Below, in pieces: positions 1-7,798 of a stretch of DNA of 14,012 nt. The notes under the pieces were generated by a model. That model did no database searches and had not been told where the DNA came from. It saw nothing but the letters and a program-made list of their open reading frames with translations. The stretch's first letter is position 1; every line of letters begins with the position of its first letter. Position numbers and translations under genes: made by a program. Origin of the DNA: Actinomycetes bacterium (GTDB lineage Bacteria; Actinomycetota; Acidimicrobiia; Acidimicrobiales; Microtrichaceae); NCBI GenBank assembly GCA_023389745.1, contig JAEWED010000021.1, positions 1 to 14,012 of the forward strand. The letters are read 5' to 3'.

Positions 1-1
1 G

Positions 2-538
2 GCCTACACGGTGGTCGGCGAGTCCCGAGCGCACGCCGAGGAGCGCGAGCAGCTCTTCCTCAACGAGCTGGTCGACCCGACGGCCTCGCTGACGCTGCTG
101 TCGGAGCTCATGAACCACGACTTCTCATCGCTCCCGCTCGACGCCGAGATCACCGACGAGCTCGTCGAGTCCGTCAACGGCATCCGAGGGCTGGTGCAGA
201 ACCTCCGCGAGCACATCGGCGAGCGCGTCACCCTCGCCGACCTGGCCGGGCACCGCGCGACCCTGCTGCAGGGTCCTCGCTTCGTCGGCACCGGGGCCGA
301 GGTCGCCGAGCAGATGGAGGAGTGGTTCACGACCGACGCGTGCGACGGCTTCGTCATCGCGGCGACCCACACACCCGGTGCCTACGAGGACGTCGTCCGC
401 ATGGTGGTGCCCGAGCTGCAGCGCCGTGGCTTGTTCCGGGATCGCTACGAGGGATCCACCCTGCGGGACCACCTGGGCCTGGCCCGGCCCGACGCCGGGT
501 TCCCCGAGCCGGCCGCCTCCGAGACCGCAGCGGGCTGA
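2..538 (+). CDS. NtaA/DszA-type FMN-dependent monooxygenase, C-terminal part (5' end outside window)
   Basis: The last 178 residues of an LLM-class (bacterial luciferase-like) flavin monooxygenase of the NtaA/SnaA/DszA group. Members use reduced flavin supplied by a partner reductase to oxygenate small molecules such as nitrilotriacetate, aromatic sulfones or dimethyl sulfide. The reading frame is open from base 2, so the start lies upstream. Diagnostic features of this subgroup are the motif GTGAEVAEQMEEWF, followed by the DGFVIA segment, and the tail VPELQRRGLFRDRYEG then LRDHLGL, which normally closes these proteins. The N-terminal flavin-binding half is not visible, so substrate and activity cannot be judged. 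It ends 7 bases before the CoA-transferase start, so the two are probably co-transcribed. Family assignment is firm; substrate is unknown. Confidence 0.85.
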   Translation, partial: AYTVVGESRAHAEEREQLFLNELVDPTASLTLLSELMNHDFSSLPLDAEITDELVESVNGIRGLVQNLREHIGERVTLADLAGHRATLLQGPRFVGTGAEVAEQMEEWFTTDACDGFVIAATHTPGAYEDVVRMVVPELQRRGLFRDRYEGSTLRDHLGLARPDAGFPEPAASETAAG

Positions 539-545
539 CCGGGCC

Positions 546-1775
546 GTGACGGGGCTCCCGCTCGCCGGACTGAGGGTGATCGAGGCGGCCACCCTCGCGG
601 CCGGGCCGATGGTGGGGACCCAGCTCGGCGAGCTCGGCGCCGAGGTGATCAAGGTCGAGCCACCGGGGACCGGTGACCCGATGCGCACCTGGGGGGCGCG
701 CAAGCACGACGTCGGGCTGATGTGGAAGAGCGTGTCGCGCAACAAGCGGTGCATCACTCTCGACCTGCGCGTGCCCGAGGGTCAGGAGCTGTTCCATCGA
801 CTGCTCGACCTCGCCGACGTGCTGGTGGTCGGGAACCGGCCCAGCGCGCTCGAGCGCTGGGGCGTCGACTGGGAGTCGGTCCACGCGGCGCACCCACGGG
901 TCGTCATGTGCCACGTCACCGGCTACGGCAGCGGCGGCCCCGCCGCCGACAGACCCGGCTATGGGACCCTGGCCGAGGCGATGAGCGGCTTCGCGCACCT
1001 GACCGGTCAACCCGACGGCCCGCCCACGCTGCCGCCGTTCATGCTCGCCGACGGCGTCGCATCCATGGCGGCAGCCGTCGCGGTCCTGGCGGCCCTCTAC
1101 CACCGCGACATCGGGGGTGGAGGCGACGCCGACGGTGAGGGCGACGCCGAGCGCGAGGGGCAGCTCGTCGACGTGAACCTGATCGAACCGCTCGCCCGGC
1201 TCATGGAGTGGAACACGCTCTCGGTCGATCAGCTCGACGTCGTGCCCAGTCGGGTCGGCAACCGTCTCGATGCCAGCGCACCCCGCAACGCGTATGCGAC
1301 CGCGGATGACCGTTGGCTGGCCGTCTCGAGTGCGTCCCCGAGCGTCGCGGTGCGGCTGTTCCGCTCGATCGGCCGCGACGACCTCGCCGAGGACCCTGAC
1401 CTGCGCGACCCCGTTCGCCGACAGGCGAGGGCCGAGGAGATCGACCAGGTCGTCGCGGACTGGATCCGCCGGCGAACCCTCGACGAGGCGATGGAGGTCT
1501 TCATGGATGCTCACGTCGCAGCGGCACCCGTGTACGACGGTCGACAGCTGCTCGAGGACGAGCACCTGGGCGCCAGGGGCACCTTCGTCGAGGTCGACGA
1601 CCCCCACCTGGGAGCGGTCCGGGTGCAGGGGCCCGTCGCACGGCTGAGTGCGACACCCGGGCGAGTCGGTCGTCTCGGACCGGAGCTCGGTGCCGACAAC
1701 GACGAGGTGTACGGCGACCTGTTGGGGCTGCGCCGCGGCGAGCGCGCGGCGCTCGCGGCTCGGGGCGTGATCTGA
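546..1775 (+). CDS. CaiB/BaiF family (class III) CoA-transferase
   Basis: A 409-residue class III CoA-transferase, which moves CoA from one acyl-CoA to a free acid through an aspartyl-CoA thioester intermediate in the cytosol. The N-terminus PLAGLRVIEAATLAAGP followed by LGELGAEVIKVEPPGTGDP is the classic family signature. The expected catalytic Asp falls at residue 169 in the motif FMLADG, the same number as in formyl-CoA transferase. GTG at 546 is chosen because the conserved N-terminus begins three codons later; no strong ribosome site is visible, so it may depend on translation of the gene ending 7 bases upstream. An acidic, glycine-rich insertion (about residues 192-207) replaces the usual short basic loop after the AALYHRD helix. 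Length is normal. Acids handled by relatives include oxalate, carnitine, mesaconate, itaconate and benzylsuccinate; the substrate here cannot be deduced. Confidence 0.88.
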   Translation: MTGLPLAGLRVIEAATLAAGPMVGTQLGELGAEVIKVEPPGTGDPMRTWGARKHDVGLMWKSVSRNKRCITLDLRVPEGQELFHRLLDLADVLVVGNRPSALERWGVDWESVHAAHPRVVMCHVTGYGSGGPAADRPGYGTLAEAMSGFAHLTGQPDGPPTLPPFMLADGVASMAAAVAVLAALYHRDIGGGGDADGEGDAEREGQLVDVNLIEPLARLMEWNTLSVDQLDVVPSRVGNRLDASAPRNAYATADDRWLAVSSASPSVAVRLFRSIGRDDLAEDPDLRDPVRRQARAEEIDQVVADWIRRRTLDEAMEVFMDAHVAAAPVYDGRQLLEDEHLGARGTFVEVDDPHLGAVRVQGPVARLSATPGRVGRLGPELGADNDEVYGDLLGLRRGERAALAARGVI

Positions 1776-1791
1776 GTGGCGCTGGCCGAAC

Positions 1792-1813
1792 GGAGCGATG
1801 GAGCGAGGAGCGA
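1792..1813 (+). repeat. Three copies of GGAGCGA upstream of the lyase start
   Basis: The heptamer GGAGCGA occurs at 1792-1798, 1800-1806 and 1807-1813. The last two copies create a GAGGAG Shine-Dalgarno match at 1805-1810, seven bases before the ATG at 1818, which supports that start. A related CGGAGCGA sits just inside the small membrane-protein gene at 7816-7823. Confidence 0.6.
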
Positions 1814-1817
1814 GTCG

Positions 1818-2720
1818 ATGGGGTCACCGAGGAGCCGACGGGCGGAGTTGGCCACTCCTGCGAGCAGCGAGACGATGTGCGAGAAGGCGTCGCGATCCGG
1901 TGCCGATCTGGTGTTCCTCGACCTCGAGGATGCCTGCGCACCGGCGGCGAAGGAGTCGGCGCGAGGCATCGCCGTGGCGGCGCTGCGCGAGCTCGACTGG
2001 GGGACCACGACCCGGGCCGTGCGCATCAACGGGCTCGACACCCCGTGGTGCCACGACGACGTGATCGAGGTGGTCAGCGGCGCGGGGGAGCACCTCGACG
2101 TGCTGATCGTGCCCAAGGCGCGCTCGGCGCGCGACGTCTGGTGGGTCGACGTCCTGCTCTCCCAGCTCGAGGCGAAGCTGGGCCTGTCGCGCCGGATCGG
2201 GCTCGAGGTCCTCATCGAGGAGTCAGCAGGGCTCGCCGACGCGGTCGCGATCGCCGGGTCGAGCCCGCGACTCGAGGCCATCATCTTCGGCGCGGGTGAC
2301 CTGTCGGCCTCGCAGCAGGCTCGCGTCGACGGCAACTTCGATCCGCTGGGGGACTACCCCGGGGACTTCTGGCACTTCGCCCGGGTACAGGTCCTGACCG
2401 CCGCCAGAGCAGCGGGCATCCAGGCGATCGATGCGCCGTTCCCGGCCTACCAGGATCCCGAGGGCTACCGACGCAGCGCCCACCACGCGAGCCTGCTCGG
2501 CTTCGACGGCAAGTGGGCCATCCATCCGTCGCAGATCCCGATCGCGCACGAGGTCTTCGCGCCGACCGCGGACGAGGTCGCCGCCGCCGAGGCGATCATC
2601 GAGGACTATCGGGCGTCCGAGGCGAGCGGCGTCGGGGCGATCGGGCGCGACGGCCGCCTCGTCGACGCCGCGCACATGCGTCTGGCGGCGAACATCCTGG
2701 CCCGGGCGAGGAGCACGTGA
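1818..2720 (+). CDS. HpcH/HpaI aldolase / CitE-like CoA-ester lyase
   Basis: A 300-residue TIM-barrel lyase of the HpcH/HpaI - citrate lyase beta family, which cleaves (or forms) 3-hydroxyacyl-CoA esters such as malyl-, methylmalyl- or citramalyl-CoA with Mg2+. The family marker DLVFLDLEDA lies near the N-terminus. The probable metal ligands are Glu134 (VLIEESAG) and Asp161 (IFGAGDLSAS). The motif GFDGKWAIHPSQI is typical of malyl/citramalyl-CoA lyase-like members. ATG 1818 is preferred over GTG 1776, which directly abuts the previous stop: it has a GAGGAG site seven bases upstream, and the extra 14 residues would be encoded by the GGAGCGA repeats. Its position behind a CoA-transferase suggests the pair activates and then cleaves a hydroxy-dicarboxylate. 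Exact substrate is not determinable. Confidence 0.85.
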   Translation: MGSPRSRRAELATPASSETMCEKASRSGADLVFLDLEDACAPAAKESARGIAVAALRELDWGTTTRAVRINGLDTPWCHDDVIEVVSGAGEHLDVLIVPKARSARDVWWVDVLLSQLEAKLGLSRRIGLEVLIEESAGLADAVAIAGSSPRLEAIIFGAGDLSASQQARVDGNFDPLGDYPGDFWHFARVQVLTAARAAGIQAIDAPFPAYQDPEGYRRSAHHASLLGFDGKWAIHPSQIPIAHEVFAPTADEVAAAEAIIEDYRASEASGVGAIGRDGRLVDAAHMRLAANILARARST

Positions 2721-2726
2721 ACGTGT

Positions 2727-2765
2727 GCGGACCGGGCGCGCGGCCCGGATCCGGACCGCGTGTTT
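2727..2765 (+). terminator. Probable intrinsic terminator after the lyase gene
   Basis: A perfect stem CCGGGC (2732-2737) / GCCCGG (2743-2748) with a 5-base loop is flanked by outer arms GCGG (2727-2730) / CCGC (2756-2759). It is followed by GTGTTT (2760-2765). The hairpin begins six bases after the stop codon, where the transferase-lyase operon should end. The T run is short, so termination efficiency is uncertain. Confidence 0.5.
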
Positions 2766-2799
2766 CCCGGCGAGTGGGACCGGGCATCGCATAGAGTCT

Positions 2800-2841
2800 G
2801 AAATATTGACCTGATTAACTCGGTACTGCTCTACAGTGCCG
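2800..2841 (+). promoter_or_regulatory. Promoter/operator region of the Liv-type transport operon
   Basis: This is a sharp AT-rich spot in GC-rich DNA. GAAATATTGACCTGATTAAC (2800-2819) contains the -35-like TTGACC (2806-2811). TACAGT (2832-2837) resembles a -10 box but lies 20 bases downstream, longer than the usual 17. An inverted repeat CGGTACTG (2821-2828) / CAGTGCCG (2834-2841), eight pairs with one G-T, overlaps it and could be an operator. The first 20 bases closely match an element upstream of the amidohydrolase gene (9376-9395, minus strand). Confidence 0.5.
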
Positions 2842-2904
2842 GGACGGGGCGGGGGGACACGCTCCGAGGGATCGCACGACCGAAGGGCATAGGGGGAAGC
2901 AACC

Positions 2905-4236
2905 ATGTGGAAGACGCTCAGCAGACTGCTGGTCGTGCTGTTGTCGGTGACGATGGTCGCTGCGGGATGCAGCAGCGATGACGACGCCAGCGGCGAAGAG
3001 GGCGGCACTCCCGCGCCGGCCGACATCGACTACGAGGCGATCGGCCTCTGGGACGACGGCGCCTGCGACGAGGCCAAGCCGCCGCTCCACATCGGGTTGA
3101 TGACCACCTTCGAGTCGCCGGTGATCTCGCTCGAGGACCAGGCGCTGGCGCTCGAGGCGGCTGCCGTGGGCTTCAACGCTCGAGGCGGGGCCAACGGCTC
3201 GTGCATCGAGGTCACCACCTGCGACGACGGTGCCAACCCCGAGAAGGCCGTCGGCTGCGTGCGCACGATCGCCGACGCCGGCGTCGTGGTGACGGTGAAC
3301 GACCAGGGTCTGGCCGCCCAGGGCGACGTCGCCGCGGCGATGGTCGACGCCGGCATCCCCCGCATGGCGGGCAACGTGACCCCGTCCGACTGGAACGATC
3401 CGAACTCGTACCCCCTCGACGCGTCGGGTACCGGCGTCACCTTCCTGCTGCCCCAGGGCCTCATCGACGCTGACGTCGACAAGATCGCCGCCATCCGTGT
3501 CGGCCAGGCCGAGGCGTCCGCGCTCATCGGGATCCTCGAGGACATCTACGAGGGCGAGGCGACCTTCCCGGCCGACATCCCCGTGCCTGCGGGCACCACC
3601 GACTTCACCCAGTTCATCCTGAGTGCCCAGGAAGCGGGTGCCACCGGCGCCACCCTCGCCGTCGGTGAGCAGGAGGCCGTGCAGATCGTCAAGGCCGGCG
3701 AGCAGGTCGGCACCGACCTCATGCTCGGCTCCAGCCTCGGCACCTTCTCGCACAACAACATCGCCGAGCTCGGCGACTTCGCCGACCAGATGGTCTTCCT
3801 CTGGTCCTTCGCCCCGCCGACCGCCGACCTGCCGGTCTACGAGGCCATGCGTGCCGACCTGGCCGCCTCGGGCGAAGAGGCGCTCGAGGCCGAGAACCTG
3901 AAGGCGAGCCCGGTTCGCTCGTGGATCGGGCTCTACGCGCTGCTCAAGATGATCCGCGACGCGGGCATGACCGAGTTCACCAGCGACGGCATCCGGTCCA
4001 TGCTCGACTCGGCGACCGACGTCCCCATGCTCGAGATGTTCGGCGACGCGACCTGGACACCGAACGAGAACCACCCGGGCCTGTTCTCCCGTGCGGGCAT
4101 CGATCGTTGGGTGACCTACCGCTGGGATGCCGACGCCGAGGGTGACTTCGACGGCAACTTCGTCGAGGCGAGCACGCTCAGCTTCGACGAGGTGTTGTGC
4201 GGCTCCCCGTTCGGGGCCCCGGCGGAGTCCTGCTGA
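2905..4236 (+). CDS. Liv-type ABC transporter substrate-binding lipoprotein
   Basis: A 443-residue periplasmic-binding-protein type I (Leu/Ile/Val-binding-like, Peripla_BP_6) protein that captures the substrate outside the membrane for the permease encoded next. The N-terminus MWKTLSRLLVV with a hydrophobic stretch and lipobox VAAGC places the lipidated Cys at residue 22. An acidic Ser/Asp/Glu-rich linker follows, as in actinobacterial lipoproteins. Conserved-type segments include LHIGLMTTFESP at the start of lobe 1 and AGTTDFTQFILSAQEAGATGA in lobe 2. Six further cysteines, two of them in the last 14 residues, could form disulfides. ATG 2905 has a purine-rich AGGGGGAAG site (2891-2899). Despite the family name, relatives bind amino acids, amides, urea and aromatic or aliphatic acids; catabolic neighbours favour an organic acid. 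Confidence 0.87.
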   Translation: MWKTLSRLLVVLLSVTMVAAGCSSDDDASGEEGGTPAPADIDYEAIGLWDDGACDEAKPPLHIGLMTTFESPVISLEDQALALEAAAVGFNARGGANGSCIEVTTCDDGANPEKAVGCVRTIADAGVVVTVNDQGLAAQGDVAAAMVDAGIPRMAGNVTPSDWNDPNSYPLDASGTGVTFLLPQGLIDADVDKIAAIRVGQAEASALIGILEDIYEGEATFPADIPVPAGTTDFTQFILSAQEAGATGATLAVGEQEAVQIVKAGEQVGTDLMLGSSLGTFSHNNIAELGDFADQMVFLWSFAPPTADLPVYEAMRADLAASGEEALEAENLKASPVRSWIGLYALLKMIRDAGMTEFTSDGIRSMLDSATDVPMLEMFGDATWTPNENHPGLFSRAGIDRWVTYRWDADAEGDFDGNFVEASTLSFDEVLCGSPFGAPAESC

Positions 4237-4257
4237 GGCGCTGGCGCCGAGCCTCGG
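4233..4257 (+). promoter_or_regulatory. Hairpin between binding-protein and permease genes
   Basis: A 7-pair stem CTGAGGC (4233-4239) / GCCTCGG (4251-4257), with one T-G pair and an 11-base loop, overlaps the binding-protein stop codon. No T run follows. Such hairpins in ABC operons can stabilise the upstream message or reduce read-through so that more binding protein than permease is made; that role here is inference. Confidence 0.35.
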
Positions 4258-4271
4258 ATCGGTCCTGAGCA

Positions 4272-7043
4272 GTGCAGGCCTTCGTCCAGTTCCTCATCAT
4301 CGGCCTCGGCGCCGGGGCGACCTACGCCCTGTTCGCCCAGGGTGCGGTCCTGATCTACCGCGGATCCGGGCTGGTCAACTTCGCTCAGGGTGCGATCGGA
4401 ACCTTCGCCGCCTACATCGCGTTCGTCGAGTTCGTCGACGAACGCGAGTGGGCGGCGTTGCCCGCGATCGTGGTCGCGGTCGTCGCCGGCGGGCTCGTGT
4501 CGCTGCTGTTCCAGGCGACGGTCCTGCGCGCGCTGCGCAAGGCCGCCCCGATCATCCGCGTCATCGCCACGATCGGACTGCTGGGTCTGCTGCAGGCCAT
4601 CGTGCTCAAGCGGTGGGGGGCAGCGAACCGCCCTGTCGACGCCTACCTGCCCGACGACGTGTTCCGCGTCGGCGACTTCGTGATCCAGGAGGCACGGATC
4701 TACCTGGTCGGCATCACGCTGGCGATCACGTTCGCGCTGTGGGCCTGGACCAGGTACACCCGGGTCGGCCTGGCGATCAGCGCCAGTGCGCAGAACGAGC
4801 GTGCGGTGCAGACGCTGGGATGGTCCCCGGGGTTCCTGGCCGCGCTGACCTGGACCATGGGCGGCGTGCTCGGCGGGCTCGCCGCGGTGCTCGCGGCGCC
4901 GCTGACCGGCCTGTCGGCGGTCACCTTCACCATCGTCGTCACCGTCGCCGGCCTCGGCGCCGCGCTGCTCGGCGGCTTCCAGTCGTTCCCGCTGACCCTG
5001 CTCGGCGGGCTGATCATCGGCGTGGGCGAGTCGATGGCCACGCTGTACGGCGACGACCTGACCGACCTGCTCGGTCAGGACGTCATCACCGGCCTGAACC
5101 GGCTGCCGGCGTTCCTCGTGATCTTCGTCGTCGTCGTGGTCCGTGGACGCGGCCTGCCGCTGCGCTCTCACGTGGCCGCCCGACTCCCCAAGCTGGGCAC
5201 CGGCCAGATCAACGTGCGCGGCGTCCTGCTCGGCTCGGCCCTCGCAGCGGCGCTGCTGTTCGGCGTCATGGACGCGGCCTGGGCGCAGGCCACCTACATC
5301 TCGCTGGCCACCGGCGTGATGGTGCTCTCGATCGTCGTCCTGACCGGGTACGCCGGGCAGATCTCGCTCGCGCAGTGGGCCCTCGCCGGCATCGGTGCGC
5401 TGATCGCCGGACGCTTCGTGCGCGCCGGCCTGCCGGTCGAGTTGGCCATCCTGTTGGGCGTGGCGCTCGCCATCCCCGTCGGTCTGATCGTCGCGGTGCC
5501 GGCGTTGCGGACACGGGGTGTGAACCTGGCGGTGGTCACCCTCGGGCTTGGATTCCTGGTGTCCGAGGTCGTCTTCGCCAACCCCAACTACCTGGGCGAT
5601 CCGCTCGACGGCGGCACCAGGATCGGTGCGATCGAGCTGTTCGGACTCCAGGTCGACGCGTTCAACCACCCGCACGCCTGGGCGGCGGTGAGCCTGGTGT
5701 GCTTCGTGCTGCTGTCGCTGCTGGTCGCCAACCTCCGACGGTCGCGCACCGGTCACCGCCTCATCGCCGTGCGCACCAACGAGCGGGCAGCGTCCTCGCT
5801 GGGCATCTCGGTGTTCGGCGTGAAGCTCTACGCGTTCGCCGTGTCGGCGGGGCTGGCTGCGGTCGCGGGCATCCTCGTCGGCTTCAGGGGGCAGGTCGTC
5901 ACCTACACCGACTTCAACGTCTTCTCGTCGATCAACAGCCTCGGCTACGCCGTGATCGGCGGCCTCGCCTTCGTCGTCGGCGCGGTCTTCGCAGGCATCA
6001 ACGCCATCGGCGGCCTCGGCACCAGGATGATCGAGGACTGGATCGGACTCGGCGAGCAGTGGGACCTGATCCTCGGATCGCTGCTCGTGTTCGTGATCCT
6101 CATCGTCCATCAGAACGGCATCGCCGACGTGCTCGCCCACCCCAGAGGCATGTGGGAGAAGCTCCGACTCGTCGCGAAGCGTCGACCGCGCCCTGCGCTG
6201 CCGACACCCGAGGACGAGCCGGTGCCGGGAGCCACCTTGTCGATCTCTGGTCTCACCGTGCGCTTCGGCTCGGTGGTCGCGGTGCACGACGTCTCGCTCG
6301 AGGTTCGTCCCGGTGAGGTGGTCGGACTGATCGGTCCCAACGGTGCGGGCAAGACCACGCTGATCGATGCCGTCACCGGCTTCGTGCCCAGCGAGGGCAC
6401 CATCGCCCTCGACGACCGACGCGTCGACCGGCTCAGCGCCACCAAGCGCGCCCGTCTGGGGCTTCGGCGTTCGTTCCAGTCGCTCGAGCTCTTCGACGAC
6501 GTCAGCGTCGAGGAGAACCTGCGGGCGGGCAGCGATTCCGACGCGTCACGCCTGTCGTGGCTGACCGACTTGATCTGGCCGGGCCGACACGAGCTGTCGA
6601 CCACCGCACTCGCAGCGATCCACGGCTTCGACCTCGAAGCGGATCTCGACAAGACCCCCGAGGAGCTGCCCTACGGACGACGTCGTCTGGTGGGCATCGC
6701 CCGCACCGTTGCGTCGGGCCCGTCCGTGGCGATGCTCGACGAGCCGGCTGCGGGACTGGACGAGAACGAGAGCGCCGAGCTCGCCCGGCTCATCCGCCGA
6801 CTCGCCGACGAGCGAAACATGGGTGTGCTGCTCGTCGAGCACGACGTCCCGCTGGTGATGTCGACCTGCGACCGGATCGTGGTGATCGACTTCGGCAGTG
6901 TCATCGCCACCGGCACCCCCGACGAGATCCGCCAGAGCGACGCGGTGCGCGACGCCTACCTCGGGCACTCCGACGACGACGTCGACCTCGCCGAGCAGGG
7001 CGAGTCGGCACCGAGCGACGATCCGGAGGTGGTGACGTCGTGA
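4272..7043 (+). CDS. Fused LivH-LivM-LivG: both permease domains plus an ATPase in one protein
   Basis: A 923-residue protein combining three normally separate subunits of a branched-chain-amino-acid-type importer. Residues about 1-295 are LivH-like (LVNFAQGAIGTFAAYIAF). Residues about 315-625 are LivM-like (TGYAGQISLAQWALAGIGAL, starting at 358). A linker rich in Arg and Pro leads to a LivG-like ATPase (about 655-900). In the ATPase, Walker A GPNGAGKTT is at 688-696, Walker B MLDE ends at Asp823-Glu824, and the H-loop His is 857. The ABC signature is degenerate (LPYGR, 799-803, against LSYGQ in typical LivG). GTG 4272 matches a LivH N-terminus, but no clear ribosome site is seen. It lies 35 bases after the binding-protein gene and overlaps livF by 4 bases. 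No internal stop or frame break is visible, so the fusion looks genuine. Confidence 0.9.
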   Translation: MQAFVQFLIIGLGAGATYALFAQGAVLIYRGSGLVNFAQGAIGTFAAYIAFVEFVDEREWAALPAIVVAVVAGGLVSLLFQATVLRALRKAAPIIRVIATIGLLGLLQAIVLKRWGAANRPVDAYLPDDVFRVGDFVIQEARIYLVGITLAITFALWAWTRYTRVGLAISASAQNERAVQTLGWSPGFLAALTWTMGGVLGGLAAVLAAPLTGLSAVTFTIVVTVAGLGAALLGGFQSFPLTLLGGLIIGVGESMATLYGDDLTDLLGQDVITGLNRLPAFLVIFVVVVVRGRGLPLRSHVAARLPKLGTGQINVRGVLLGSALAAALLFGVMDAAWAQATYISLATGVMVLSIVVLTGYAGQISLAQWALAGIGALIAGRFVRAGLPVELAILLGVALAIPVGLIVAVPALRTRGVNLAVVTLGLGFLVSEVVFANPNYLGDPLDGGTRIGAIELFGLQVDAFNHPHAWAAVSLVCFVLLSLLVANLRRSRTGHRLIAVRTNERAASSLGISVFGVKLYAFAVSAGLAAVAGILVGFRGQVVTYTDFNVFSSINSLGYAVIGGLAFVVGAVFAGINAIGGLGTRMIEDWIGLGEQWDLILGSLLVFVILIVHQNGIADVLAHPRGMWEKLRLVAKRRPRPALPTPEDEPVPGATLSISGLTVRFGSVVAVHDVSLEVRPGEVVGLIGPNGAGKTTLIDAVTGFVPSEGTIALDDRRVDRLSATKRARLGLRRSFQSLELFDDVSVEENLRAGSDSDASRLSWLTDLIWPGRHELSTTALAAIHGFDLEADLDKTPEELPYGRRRLVGIARTVASGPSVAMLDEPAAGLDENESAELARLIRRLADERNMGVLLVEHDVPLVMSTCDRIVVIDFGSVIATGTPDEIRQSDAVRDAYLGHSDDDVDLAEQGESAPSDDPEVVTS

Positions 7044-7735
7044 GCGAGACACTGATCGAAGCGGTCGGCCTGTCGGTCGGCTACGGGAAGATGGCCGTCG
7101 TGCGCGACGTCGATCTGCACGTCGATGCCGGCGAGGTCGTCGCGCTGCTCGGCGCCAACGGCGCGGGCAAGACCACGACGCTGCTGAGCCTGGCGGGGGA
7201 GCTGACGCCGCTGCAGGGCGAGGTCAGGTTCCTCGGCGAGGCCACCACGTCACCGATGCACGTCCGGTGCCGCCAGGGCCTCGGCTTCCTCACCGAGGAG
7301 CGTTCGGTGATCATGGACATGTCGGTCGCCGACAACCTGAAGCTGGCGGGTGTCTCGCCGTCGGCGGCCTACGAGAACTTCCCGCAGCTCGAGCGCCTCA
7401 TGGGACGTCGGGCCGGGCTCTGCTCCGGTGGCGAGCAGCAGATGCTCGCCCTGGCGAGAGCGCTCGGGCGCAACCCCAAGGTGCTGCTCGCTGACGAGCT
7501 GTCGCTCGGGCTCGCGCCGCTCGTGGTCGCCAGCATGCTCGAGGCGGTGCGTGACGCGGCCGACAACAAGGGCGTCGGCGTGCTGCTCGTCGAGCAGCAC
7601 GTGCGCAAGGCGCTGACCATCGCCGATCGTGTCTACGTCATGGAGCGCGGCCACATCGTGCTGTCCGGGACCACCGACGAGGTCGCAGGTCAGCTCGACA
7701 AGATCGAAGACGCCTACCTGGCCACCTCCGTCTGA
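7040..7735 (+). CDS. Liv-type ABC transporter ATPase, LivF-like
   Basis: A 231-residue ATPase, normal length for LivF. It should pair with the ATPase domain of the fused protein to power import. Walker A GANGAGKTT is at 38-46, the signature CSGGEQQ at 128-134, Walker B VLLADE ends at Asp152-Glu153, and the H-loop His is 187. SLGLAPLVV after Walker B is characteristic of LivF; the usual Pro after DE is Leu (DEL), seen in some relatives. The Q-loop region reads FLTEERSVIMDMSVADNL. The GTG start overlaps the upstream stop (GTGA, 7040-7043), with a GGAGG at 7025-7029 inside the preceding gene, so translation is probably coupled. It completes the transporter operon; no separate livH, livM or livG gene is present or needed. 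Confidence 0.88.
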   Translation: MSETLIEAVGLSVGYGKMAVVRDVDLHVDAGEVVALLGANGAGKTTTLLSLAGELTPLQGEVRFLGEATTSPMHVRCRQGLGFLTEERSVIMDMSVADNLKLAGVSPSAAYENFPQLERLMGRRAGLCSGGEQQMLALARALGRNPKVLLADELSLGLAPLVVASMLEAVRDAADNKGVGVLLVEQHVRKALTIADRVYVMERGHIVLSGTTDEVAGQLDKIEDAYLATSV

Positions 7736-7761
7736 CGCGGCGACTCTCACAGGCCGCCGAC

Positions 7762-7773
7762 GACACCGGTGTC
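7762..7773. promoter_or_regulatory. Perfect 12-base palindrome GACACCGGTGTC
   Basis: An uninterrupted palindrome in the 63-base gap after livF, 25 bases upstream of the ATG of the small membrane-protein gene. It could be an operator for that gene or part of a weak terminator of the transport operon. A protein-binding role is unproven. Confidence 0.3.
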
Positions 7774-7798
7774 CTGGGCACCTCGGTACGCTGAGCAG

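Noticed and set aside
354..1607. 417-residue minus-strand frame opposite the CoA-transferase
   Set aside because: Low-complexity Arg/Gly/Val/Asp composition with no motif; the plus-strand transferase with its Asp169 motif explains the region.
2815..4074. 419-residue minus-strand frame opposite the binding-protein gene
   Set aside because: Shadow of the lipoprotein gene; it would also run through its promoter region, and no domain is visible.
4116..6316. Very long open frames over the permease fusion (minus 4116-6287, plus 4127-6316)
   Set aside because: They are GC-driven shadows: compositions are dominated by Arg, Gly, Asp, His and Gln with no family motif, while the 4272-7043 frame encodes clear LivH, LivM and LivG domains.
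7737..7757. Terminator after livF (GCGGC / GCCGC)
   Set aside because: Only five base pairs with an 11-base loop and no T run; too weak to call.
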